Below are positions 23,194-31,377 of a DNA stretch of 64,000 nt, piece by piece (within the stretch, counting starts at the first letter, position 1; every line of letters begins with the position of its first letter). The stretch is from Allolobophora icterica. Its lineage: Eukaryota > Annelida > Clitellata > Crassiclitellata > Lumbricidae. Both the position numbers and the translations under genes were made by a program. The DNA is taken from the NCBI GenBank assembly GCA_963556255.1, contig OY744608.1, positions 5,303,517 to 5,367,516 of the forward strand, read 5' to 3'. The notes under the pieces are model-generated. The model was not told the origin of the DNA, searched no databases, and saw nothing but the letters and a program-made list of their open reading frames with translations.

Positions 23194-24962
23194 TGTAACA
23201 TTTTTTGTTAAATGTGACAGTGTTAATTATGTATATATTTTTATTTTATTGGCAATATATTATACGGCCTTTTGTATTAAGTTTCCCGCCTTTTCTGACT
23301 GCTGATATCAGTGGCTGGTGAGTCATACTGAGGGCGCAATTATTGACGACGGCTGCTGCTGTCATAGTCGCAGTTTTCCCGCCAATTTCCTTGCCTTTGC
23401 TAGCTTGGGTGTTGAGTCATCCAAGTGGCGCGAAACAGCAGAGCTGCTGCTGCAGCCGATGCTGCTGCCGCTGTGGATACGCTGCTGCTGCTGTTGATGC
23501 GTTGATGTGCTGCTGCCGCCGCAGTTGCTGTTCCCGCCAATTTAGTTCAGCCGATAACCCTGGATGCCAGTGGCGCGAAACTGGAAGGCTATAAAAGCTG
23601 CCGACGCATGCATGCATTTGCAGTTGAGATGGGCCAGTGAAAGACAGAGGACTGTTGAAGTGCAGTTGCTTTTATATTTGCAGTTCTGGAAAAGTGTTAT
23701 GGACTTGACTGTAGATGTGTAGTTGTAAATTAATGGCAGATCAGATTTGGTCAGTGCGTGGACTTGCGTCACGATACGTTGTTAATTATAGCTGCGGTTA
23801 CTGTTTAGTTTAAGATTTGATTGGATAGTTAATATTGCGAAGTAAAGTCGTTGCGTCTGGAAGCATTCGTTGCATCGACTTGGAGTTATTTCTTTGATGG
23901 ATATCGTATCTTGTACTCTCGTGGATATATACGCACATTGTCTGGAGTCTTGTCCCGCTTGTGAAATTTGGGGTAAATAACCAATTTGTAATATAAATTA
24001 TATTATGATTTTGATTGCTTCTATATGCCTAAGTAGTTTTAAGTGCAAGGTTTAGAGTTGTTAGAATAGTATTATATAAATCGTGCTACTGTTCATGTAA
24101 TTAGATTGTCATTAATTGCTGGAACATTTAAATATATTAAAGATGTCACTAAACTCTTTGAGATCGTTGGATTTAGAGGCCGATCCTAGTGATAGGCAGG
24201 AGCGTGCTCTACGCCCGTACTCTTCTCTGTCTCGGTCATCTTCTGCTATGGCTCAGCTCATAGGAAGCATGGGAACAGTTGTTGATAGATTAGATAGCCT
24301 TGCAGTAGGCCAGTCAAACTTAACCTGTCAATTAGATGAGGTTAGAGGGACTCAAATGGACCTAGTTAGCAACTTAGATGACGTGAGAGAGAATGTTGCT
24401 GATGTGAGAGTGAACTTTGCTGATGTGAGAGAGAATGTTGCTGATCTAAGAGGTAGCCAAGTGAATCTAGCTGTTAATCTAGAAGAAATGAGAGACAGCC
24501 AGCTAGAAATGAGAGATAATCAAACTGTACTTCTAGAGCGCCTAGAAAGACTTGAAGAGGCTTCTTCTCATGGTTCCGCAAGTCGTAGTCGAACCCCGGA
24601 TCATTCGCCTCGGGTGATTGCTTTGCCTATGGCAGCCATGTCCTTGCCACTCGTGCCAAATTTAGAGTCAAATGTTGCTAGGGATAATTGGGATCCGCTC
24701 GGAGTCAGTTCCGAACAGGGAGCCAGTGCCCCTCCACCCTCGTTCAGAAGGAGTGAACGTTTGCAGATGAAATCGAGGCTTAATTATAATGAGCTAGGGA
24801 ACCGCTGGAGTAGAAACCCAGCAGATCCCGTTGATGCTCAAGGATCAGGTCACCCCACTGGAATACAGGTTCTTCCTTCCATGGACTTGCGAAGACGCGT
24901 TCCCGCCCCATTTAAACAGACTGACTTAGCACCCAGGGCTGGGGGTGGGCAATGGCGTAACA
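23194..24962 (+). mobile_element. 1.77-kb insertion with LTR-type ends
   Basis: Starts TGTAACA, ends GTAACA, and is flanked by ATAT at 23190-23193 and 24963-24966. The uninterrupted paralogue is seen at about 29317-29335. It carries promoter elements, a leader of about 490 bp and one long ORF, but no second LTR and no pol. TG...CA ends and a short target duplication suggest a deletion derivative of an LTR retrotransposon (5' LTR plus gag-like ORF). A different kind of retroelement is possible. Confidence 0.65.
23282..23622 (+). promoter_or_regulatory. TATA promoter with E2F-like sites
   Basis: Five E2F-type sequences precede a TATA box: TTTCCCGCC (23282), TTTTCCCGCCAA (23374), GGCGCGAAAC (23427), TTCCCGCCAA (23531) and GGCGCGAAAC (23572). 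The CCCGCCAATTT...GCGCGAAAC arrangement occurs twice as a direct repeat. TATAAAA is at 23590-23596, with an initiator-like TTGCAGTT near 23619, about 30 bp downstream. The region between is rich in GCTGCT. Promoter function and E2F control are inferred from motifs. Confidence 0.6.
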
Positions 24963-24997
24963 ATATCACGAAATTTTGTCGCTGCCTGGGCCGTTGA
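24143..24997 (+). CDS. Coiled-coil Gag-like protein of unknown function
   Basis: The frame is open from 24116, but the first ATG is at 24143 with AAAG before it, giving 284 aa. Residues about 35-140 are a predicted coiled coil with repeated DVREN/DLRGSQ/EEMRDSQ units of 7-14 residues, followed by a Ser/Arg-Pro-rich linker, an RRSERLQMKSRLNYNELGN motif and a basic C-terminus. The last dozen residues are encoded by flanking repeat beyond the insertion end at 24962, so the natural C-terminus is lost or borrowed. No zinc knuckle, protease or RT is present. Its position behind a strong promoter inside an LTR-type insertion suggests a gag-type product. I do not recognise the family. Confidence 0.55.
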   Translation: MSLNSLRSLDLEADPSDRQERALRPYSSLSRSSSAMAQLIGSMGTVVDRLDSLAVGQSNLTCQLDEVRGTQMDLVSNLDDVRENVADVRVNFADVRENVADLRGSQVNLAVNLEEMRDSQLEMRDNQTVLLERLERLEEASSHGSASRSRTPDHSPRVIALPMAAMSLPLVPNLESNVARDNWDPLGVSSEQGASAPPPSFRRSERLQMKSRLNYNELGNRWSRNPADPVDAQGSGHPTGIQVLPSMDLRRRVPAPFKQTDLAPRAGGGQWRNNITKFCRCLGR

Positions 24998-25073
24998 CAT
25001 TGCCTCTCATGTGACGAAATGCCCTGGAAACAGGCCTTTCGTGTAAAATGCATGTCCTTAAGGCCGTTTGAAA

Positions 25074-25110
25074 AATATATAGCGCCGGATTAATTCGTTT
25101 TAAAGGTGTC
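25074..25110 (-). promoter_or_regulatory. Promoter-like module (box + TATA), minus strand
   Basis: On the minus strand: TTGGACACCTTTAAAAC, 15 nt, TATATAT. Downstream on that strand is a partial 42-nt box (about 25005-24965) truncated by the insertion ending at 24962. Similar minus-strand modules: 12541, 23111, 26086, 35343, 36157, 59900, 60812. Confidence 0.4.
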
Positions 25111-25176
25111 CAATTTGACGTATACACTCAGCTGCGGTTATAGTAATAGCAATCAGTGTTTAACGACACCTTGTGG

Positions 25177-25365
25177 CAGGGCATATTTTAACTGTATAAC
25201 TAGTGGGACAAATGTCCCAGTAGTTTTAAGATTTGTCCCAGTGGTTTGGGTGATTTGTCCCAGGTAAAGCGACTAAAACGGGCTCCATTTGTCAGCAAAT
25301 GCCCTAAAATGCATTGTCGTCGCCGACTTTGTCCCAGTACTCCAAATCCATTAAAATATGCACTG
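25177..25365. mobile_element. hAT-like MITE (189 bp)
   Basis: The 8-bp target duplication CCTTGTGG lies at 25169-25176 and 25366-25373. Ends CAGGGCATATTTTAA and CAGTGCATATTTTAA (right, reverse complement) differ at one position. Empty paralogue: 35436-35443. The interior holds repeated TTGTCCCAGT motifs and no ORF. Confidence 0.85.
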
Positions 25366-25559
25366 CCTTGTGGCCGTCACAGCTGTTTGGCAAATCCAAA
25401 TGATTAAACAGAGTTTGACAAAGCTACAGCAGCGTCAACCTTAACTTCGCTCTTTTCAAAAGACAAATAACTTGTTTAGCGACATCGGATTATAATTAAA
25501 GGCCGTTTGACGTCGACAGGAAAACAATCCATTAACCTTCTCATAATTAACAAATTACT

Positions 25560-25800
25560 CTTTGTATTAGTTGCTATTTAACGACGCCTTGTCGTAAAAC
25601 AGATGGGTGGCGTCGCCCCTCCTTTATCTAGGCTTGGGACTGGCACTACCGGAGTATGGGTAGTTGCGAAGTTATTACATGACATTCCGTTAGTTGCGGT
25701 TTAAGGAGGTTGTATCCTAAACAAAGATGATTGGCGTCGCCCTCTTACTTTATCCGGGCTTGGGACTGGTACTACTAGCCTATAGTACTATATTAGTTCG
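25560..25800 (+). repeat. R4 dispersed repeat, two tandem copies
   Basis: Two units of about 125 bp with CGTCGCCC, CTTTATC, GGGCTTGGGACTGG and TACTAC. The equivalent pair lies at 35640-35850. Single or partial copies: 1645-1745, 22650-22700, 35955-36000, 60690-60760 (plus) and 41675-41725, 42060-42135, 45700-45790, 45895-45940, 46370-46440 (minus). The minus-strand version begins like the RTE element's 5' end. Confidence 0.7.
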
Positions 25801-26142
25801 AAAAATTGTTGGTTGTGACTTATCTCGCTTGATTGCAAGGTCAATAAAGCGGAAACAATTTAAAAGAGTGGACAGGTTTGAGTATCGCCCGCCACCTTTC
25901 GATAGACTTAAGACTGGCATCACTGAATAAGACATTGGCAGAGTTATTTCTACGTATTAAAGAGGAGGACATAATTCCAGCATTGGAACACATTATGTTC
26001 ATTATTCAACGACATGTTCTTGCTAAAAGGGACGTTGACGACAACAAATGACAGTGAATGTAAAAATTGCGCAAGGGTGCATCTTTATATATTTTGTAGC
26101 CAGCATTTTAAAGGTGTCTAAATGGACGTTATTGAACAATGC
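25795..26142 (+). repeat. Duplicated block SD3, copy 2 (left part)
   Basis: Homologous to 22575-23193 and 35870-36541. Contains the conserved 42-nt box (minus, about 26000-26045), TATATAA and a promoter-like box (minus, 26086-26119). Cut by the RTE insertion at 26155 and resumes at 29315. Confidence 0.75.
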
Positions 26143-26154
26143 AATATACACATA

Positions 26155-29100
26155 ACCTGTGCCAGTCCCAAGCCTGGAAAAAGGAGGAGGGTTGATCGGT
26201 AGGGTGCAGATACTACCGATCGTAAAAACCAAACACGACAGAAATCTATCGCATGATGTCACACAAACAGAAGAAAGGATGCCGGACCGGACGTCGCCCG
26301 GATGAAAAAGGTCCGCGTCCCCAGTCGGGTAACCGGGGCTGGGTCGAAAAATTGGTTACCGGAAAGCTAAGGGTGGCCAAGGAAACTCTGAAAATTGGCA
26401 CATGGAATGTACAAACACTCAATAGCAGCGGGAAACTGGAGCTTCTAAGAAAAGAAATCGAACCTTATAAATGTGACATACTAGGAATGGCGGAGATGAG
26501 ATGGACAGGAGTGGGAGAGCTGAACGGAGGGGAGGTTATATGGTCTGGCGAGGAGGTAGGACACTACAAAGGAGTGGGCTTCCTGCTCAGCAGAAGGGCA
26601 AAGGATGCACTGCTGGGATACAACCCAGTGAATGCAAGGATCATTACAGCAAGATTTCGAGGAGCACCACTTAACATCGCAGTGACCCAAATATACGCGC
26701 CTACAGCAGATAGTACGGAGGAATGCATAGAAGATTTCTACGACAGCCTCGAGAAGACGATAGACGAGATACCGAAAAAAGATATAAAAATAATTATGGG
26801 AGACTGGAATGCGAAGGTGGGGAAAGACAACAAAAGCTGGGAAATGGCTATGGGAAGATACGGACACGGTGAAAGGAACGAGAGAGGCGAGAGACTCCTT
26901 GAATTTGCTACCAAACATAACATGTACATTAGCAACACAAGGTTCCAACAAAGGGACAGCAGGAAATGGACATGGCTGGCCCCAGATGGGAAACACGCAA
27001 ACATGATAGATCTAATACTGGTGGAAAGAAGATGGAAATCAGCGATTTGGAACTGCAGGACCTATCAGGGAGCTGACATATCATCAGACCACAGCTTAGT
27101 AATGGCGAAATTTGAGATAAGACTAAAACAGACAAGAGAACGAAAGAAATTCGAGCCGCAATTGGCCATGGAGGCACTCAAAACACAGGAGATACAGGAG
27201 GCCTACTACAGGGAACTAGAGACGAGGCTTACCACTCAAGACGAAGAAGGAGAAGCGAACGATTTGAACAAAAAAGTCAGCAACCTCACCAGGGCCATAC
27301 AACAAGCTATGGAGGCCACACTGCCAACAGTCTGCAGACGCAACAAACCATGGATCTCCAATCACACACTGGAACTGGCGAGGCAAAAGCGCGAAATGAA
27401 GCAGAGACGATTAGATTCGGATAAGAAAGCTGCTGAATACAGATGCCAATGCAACAAGGTCAGGAAAGCGGCAAGAAAGGACAAAGAAAACTGGCTGAGG
27501 GAACAGCACAGAGCCATTGAAGAATCAGCAGCGAACAACAGATGCAGGCAAACTTACCAACTCATAAAGAAGATAAGTAGACCATGGAAGCCAAGACAAA
27601 CGGCAATAGCGGATAAGGATGGGAAGATCCTGCAGGACAAAGAGGAAATAAAGAAGAGATGGACAGAATACTGCAGCGAACTGTACCAAGCAACGGAGAA
27701 CAGCGACGATGTCATCGAGGATCTTGAGGAGATAGCCCCCCCCCCAGCGAAGGAAGATGAGGAAGACGACATCCTCATGGCAGAGGTGGAAGCAGCCATA
27801 AACAAGTTAAAAAACAACAAGGCGCCTGGAACAGACCACATCACGGGAGAAGCTATTAGGGCTGGAGGTGAAGCACTAACCAAGAAACTCCATGCCATTT
27901 GCAACCAGGCTTGGAGAGAGGGAAGAATCCCTGAGGAATGGACGCGCTCTATCATAGTGGCCATCCCAAAGAAAGGAGACCTATCAAAATGCAGCAACTA
28001 CAGAACATTAGCGCTGATGAACCATATGAGCAAGGTACTGATGACCATCTTACTAGAACGGCTGAAGCCGCAGGTAGAGGAACATCTGGCCGAAGAGCAG
28101 GCAGGTTTCAGAAAAGACCGCAACACAGTACAACAGATACTAATTCTGAGGCTCATAGCAGAAAAAGCGAAAAGAAAGGGGAAAGTAGTGCACAACTGCT
28201 TTATCGATTTTCAAAAGGCGTTCGACTCGGTGAGACACGATGTACTACAAGCAGTGCTCAAGTCATTCGGAGTGGGGAGGAGACTGACGCAGATGATCAA
28301 ACATGCGTGCAGCGAGGCGAAATCAGCGGTTAGAGTGGACAAGGATATCGGTGAATGGTTCAACATCACAGTAGGCGCAAAACAAGGTGACCCTATCTCT
28401 CCGACAGCATTCATCACATACTTAGAAAGAGTGATGGAAAAAATCAAAAACAAAAAAACCGGAATCTCAATACATGGGACATTGGTAAACAACTTGATAT
28501 TCGCAGATGACATAGACCTGATAGAAGAAAACACCCAAAACATACAGGAAAACGTGAAGACACTACACAAGGAAGGGGAGGCGGTAGGGCTGAGAATTAA
28601 TAACAGCAAAACAAAGACAATGACATTTGGGAGAAGGGATAACACGACAGTGGTGGAGGTGAATGGAGAGACACTAGAGATCGTGGAAGAATTTGTCTAC
28701 CTGGGAAGCCTGCTGACGTGGAACAACGACTGTGGGAAGGAGATAGGAAGAAGAATTGCGAAGGCAGCAGGAGCAATGGCGGGATTTGGAAGTATCTGGA
28801 GAAGTCGCGAGATCACTATCCAAACCAAAATAGAAATAATCAAAACATGCGTATTTAGCGTATTGTTATACGCATGGGAGACATGGACTCTGCGAAAGCG
28901 CGACACAAACAAACTACTGGCATTCGAAATGAGATGCTACAGAAGGATATTACACATCAGGTGGCAACAAAAGATAACAAACAAAGAGGTACGCGTAAGA
29001 GTTGGAAACACCAAAAACATCAAGCAACTGATAATGAAAAGAAAGCTCAACTTCTTCGGACATGTGTGCAGAATGGACAACAACAGACTGATCAAGCAAA

Positions 29101-29302
29101 CCATGTTTGGGTTAATTGACGGTACGGGGATCAGAGGGAGGCCAAGCAGAGAATGGTTGGACGATGTTAAAGATTGGTGCGAAATGAACATACACAGGCT
29201 GAGCCTGATAGCACAGGAACGTGACGTATGGAGGAAAATGGTGAAGCATGCGATTGACACCAACGGGCGCTGAGCCCATGGACTGTGATGATGATGATGA
29301 TG
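26155..29302 (+). mobile_element. Full-length RTE-type LINE (3,148 bp)
   Basis: A perfect 12-bp target duplication, AATATACACATA, flanks the element at 26143-26154 and 29303-29314. Unoccupied paralogues of the site exist at about 36210-36225. Structure: 98-bp 5' UTR starting ACCTGTGCCAGTCCCAAGCC, one 1006-codon ORF, a 3' UTR of about 10 bp, then a (GAT)n tail. Short UTRs, one EN-RT ORF and a short-repeat tail are typical RTE features. Nothing is missing, so it may be autonomous. Confidence 0.92.
26253..29273 (+). CDS. RTE endonuclease-reverse transcriptase, intact
   Basis: 1006 aa, starting at the first ATG after the element's 5' end. Domains in order: basic N-terminus (1-45); AP-like endonuclease (about 46-290) with GTWN 49-52, catalytic-type E81 in AEMRW, QIYAP 146-150, GDWN 183-186, IDL 252-254 and SSDH 277-280; a linker with conserved KAPGTDHITGE; reverse transcriptase (about 540-820) with IPKKGDLSKCSNYR, FIDFQKAFD (Asp near 652), GAKQGDPISP and FADD near 750-753; C-terminal thumb and RKLNFFGHVCRMD, GRPSREW region. 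The endonuclease nicks chromosomal DNA and the RT copies the element RNA from the nick (target-primed reverse transcription). All visible catalytic residues are present and the frame is unbroken, so activity is plausible. Such proteins are often mis-annotated as craniofacial development protein 2-like. Confidence 0.95.
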   Translation: MMSHKQKKGCRTGRRPDEKGPRPQSGNRGWVEKLVTGKLRVAKETLKIGTWNVQTLNSSGKLELLRKEIEPYKCDILGMAEMRWTGVGELNGGEVIWSGEEVGHYKGVGFLLSRRAKDALLGYNPVNARIITARFRGAPLNIAVTQIYAPTADSTEECIEDFYDSLEKTIDEIPKKDIKIIMGDWNAKVGKDNKSWEMAMGRYGHGERNERGERLLEFATKHNMYISNTRFQQRDSRKWTWLAPDGKHANMIDLILVERRWKSAIWNCRTYQGADISSDHSLVMAKFEIRLKQTRERKKFEPQLAMEALKTQEIQEAYYRELETRLTTQDEEGEANDLNKKVSNLTRAIQQAMEATLPTVCRRNKPWISNHTLELARQKREMKQRRLDSDKKAAEYRCQCNKVRKAARKDKENWLREQHRAIEESAANNRCRQTYQLIKKISRPWKPRQTAIADKDGKILQDKEEIKKRWTEYCSELYQATENSDDVIEDLEEIAPPPAKEDEEDDILMAEVEAAINKLKNNKAPGTDHITGEAIRAGGEALTKKLHAICNQAWREGRIPEEWTRSIIVAIPKKGDLSKCSNYRTLALMNHMSKVLMTILLERLKPQVEEHLAEEQAGFRKDRNTVQQILILRLIAEKAKRKGKVVHNCFIDFQKAFDSVRHDVLQAVLKSFGVGRRLTQMIKHACSEAKSAVRVDKDIGEWFNITVGAKQGDPISPTAFITYLERVMEKIKNKKTGISIHGTLVNNLIFADDIDLIEENTQNIQENVKTLHKEGEAVGLRINNSKTKTMTFGRRDNTTVVEVNGETLEIVEEFVYLGSLLTWNNDCGKEIGRRIAKAAGAMAGFGSIWRSREITIQTKIEIIKTCVFSVLLYAWETWTLRKRDTNKLLAFEMRCYRRILHIRWQQKITNKEVRVRVGNTKNIKQLIMKRKLNFFGHVCRMDNNRLIKQTMFGLIDGTGIRGRPSREWLDDVKDWCEMNIHRLSLIAQERDVWRKMVKHAIDTNGR

Positions 29303-29314
29303 AATATACACATA

Positions 29315-29640
29315 CGGTATATCACGAAATGTTGTCGTTTCTAGGGTCGTTGAAATTGACCTCATATGGTACATTTCTCAGGAAGTGTCTGTGCTATGTC
29401 TTATTCTGACAATGTAGTAGAAGACACACTTTTGACTATCCCTCCTTGTCTGCATTTTGGAATAATTTCTTTCTGCCCTCTGCTACGACCTGGGCTAATT
29501 TGATGCTGGGGTAATTTGATGCTGGGGTTCTATGCATTTACACGATCAGAATTTGCAACAGCGAGTTGATGTTGATTATTAAGGTAAAGTAAGAGCAGTA
29601 CCACTGGCCACGGCAGCCATATGATGTGTTTACTACAGGA
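29315..29640 (+). repeat. Duplicated block SD3, copy 2 (right part)
   Basis: Resumes the block cut by the RTE insertion: ACGGTATATCACGAAATG, TTCTCAGGAAGTGTCTGTG, TCTGACAATGTA. Matches 36226-36541. Confidence 0.75.
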
Positions 29641-29892
29641 TGCTATTCACCTTGTCACCTTGTGCCGTCAGTTCGTGGAACTCTAGCGACCGTCATGACC
29701 AGCCTCCTCCATTCCTCCCCGTTCCGTACCGCGTCCCTTAGTTGTGCAAGGTTCATCGCTGTCCTCCTGTGTATCTCCTCCATCCATCGAGTTCTCGGGC
29801 GGTCTCTTTTCCTCGCCCCCTCTCCGCACGCCAGCATCATCTCCTTCTCCATCCCGTCTGCTCTCATCATATGTCCAAAATAGCGATAGCGC
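29640..29892 (-). pseudogene. LINE RT C-terminal fragment
   Basis: The minus strand encodes YFGHMMRADGMEKEM, then RDRPRTRWMEEI and WRRLVMTVAR, the conserved C-terminal tail of RTE/CR1-type reverse transcriptases (FGHxxRM, GRPxxRW). Only this terminus is present. The adjoining SINE supplies the N-terminal end of the 104-codon frame. Confidence 0.7.
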
Positions 29893-30081
29893 ATTGGATA
29901 ACATCTGGCGTAGAGTGCGAGAGGTGCAGAGATCGAGTCCCATATGCGGACATGCTTTGTAGGCTGCAATAATTTTGCCCCGTGTGTTGCAGGCTGTCTG
30001 TTCTGTTAGTAGTTAAGGTTTATCGCATAACATGTACATGTACAGCGCAGTGCGTTTGCAGGCGCTTAATTAAAGAATAAA

Positions 30082-30172
<91 letters not shown>
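29893..30172 (+). mobile_element. tRNA-derived SINE with (ATT)n tail
   Basis: An A-box-like TTGGATAACATCTGG and a B-box-like GAGATCGAGTCCC (29929-29941) begin the element. The body ends GCGCTTAATTAAAGAATAAAT followed by about 95 bp of (ATT)n. A second copy lies inverted at about 60866-61062 and ends in the same tail type. Confidence 0.75.
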
Positions 30173-30220
30173 GCCCGAGGTAGGATAATCCCTCAGGCGC
30201 CTAGAAGCAATTCCGAAGAA

Positions 30221-30426
30221 TTACTGTGCTACTGGGGCTCGTGGTCCTCGTCCCCGGTGTTGTGAGTGAATGTGCCTCTGAATGCAATAATTGCATTGTA
30301 ACGTTGTGTGCAGATTGAAAGGCGCTGGAATAGATGTGCGGTCTCGCGAGGGTCGCCGGTGACGGTGGTCATCCTACGCCCCAGTTACCGTCAATTAACC
30401 CAAACATGGTTTGCTTGATCAGTCTG

Positions 30427-30505
<79 letters not shown>

Positions 30506-30705
30506 TGTGCTACTGGGGCTCGTGGTCCTCGTCCCCGGTGTTGTGAGTGAATGTGCCTCTGAATGCAATAATTGCATTGTAACGTTGTGTGCAGATTGAA
30601 AGGCGCTGGAATAGATGTGCGGTCTCGCGAGGGTCGCCGGTGACGGTGGTCATCCTACGCCCCAGTTACCGTCAATTAACCCAAACCTAGCTGCGTGTTG
30701 GTGCA

Positions 30706-30706
<1 letters not shown>
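30221..30706 (+). repeat. Two identical 185-bp copies separated by (ATT)n
   Basis: 30221-30405 and 30502-30686 appear identical over 185 bp. After copy 1 the sequence continues as antisense RTE sequence (matching 29080-29124 reversed). After copy 2 it continues as CTAGCTGCGTGTTGGTGCATA, which recurs at about 30826. ATT tracts separate and follow them. Confidence 0.85.
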
Positions 30707-30750
<44 letters not shown>

Positions 30751-30910
30751 CAATTTCTGTCTGATGGCCCTTTGTTGTAGTGTCATGTCTCCTCTTAGTT
30801 GTTAGCTATTAAGTCTACTAATACCTAGCTGCGTGTTGGTGCATATTTGGACACCTTTAAAACGCCTTTACGGGCTGTTATATGTACAATAAAATTGTTT
30901 AGAACAAATT

Positions 30911-31341
30911 TGAGATTGGTACTATTTCATACATGATATGATTGTAGTGGTACATATTGCTATAAGATCTCATTGAACTGAGGAATAAGAAATGATCAGT
31001 TAAACATTTCAATAATAGAATGGGAATATAATGTCATAATTATAATCATATGTGCTGTGCATTTATGTCTGAAGTTGTTTAAATATTTCTAGCGAGTGAC
31101 AATAGTTGCGAAGTACTGTTTGGTTTGCGTCGGAACATTTTATAGCTATGTGTATTATAAATAACATTAGATATGTTGCTTTGGGTGATGTGACATTACT
31201 GACATTGTAAGCTTATGTTTGACACCTTTACATGGTGTTATTCGGACACTATAAGTTTATCGTTTTCTAGAAATTGTATTCGTGAATTGTCGTCAACGGC
31301 CATTGTTGCCAAAGGACGACGTTAAACTTTGGAATAATAAA
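30911..31341 (+). repeat. 430-bp dispersed repeat, copy 1
   Basis: Nearly identical to 60241-60668 (about 29 kb away, same strand), with only scattered mismatches. A more diverged copy is at about 39706-40112. Each includes GACACCTTTA (or a variant), 15 nt, TATAA, and ends with the 42-nt box (31289-31327 here) and TTTGGAATAATAA. Confidence 0.8.
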
Positions 31342-31377
31342 AAAAAAAATTTCATGAGAATTGTTCAAAATAACTTC

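Noticed and set aside
23343..23617. Ala/Cys-rich ORFs in the CTG-rich region
   Set aside because: They fall in the promoter and GCT-repeat segment upstream of the TATA box; compositional.
26481..29374. Antisense ORFs of 65-171 aa across the RTE element
   Set aside because: Shadows of the 1006-codon EN-RT ORF.
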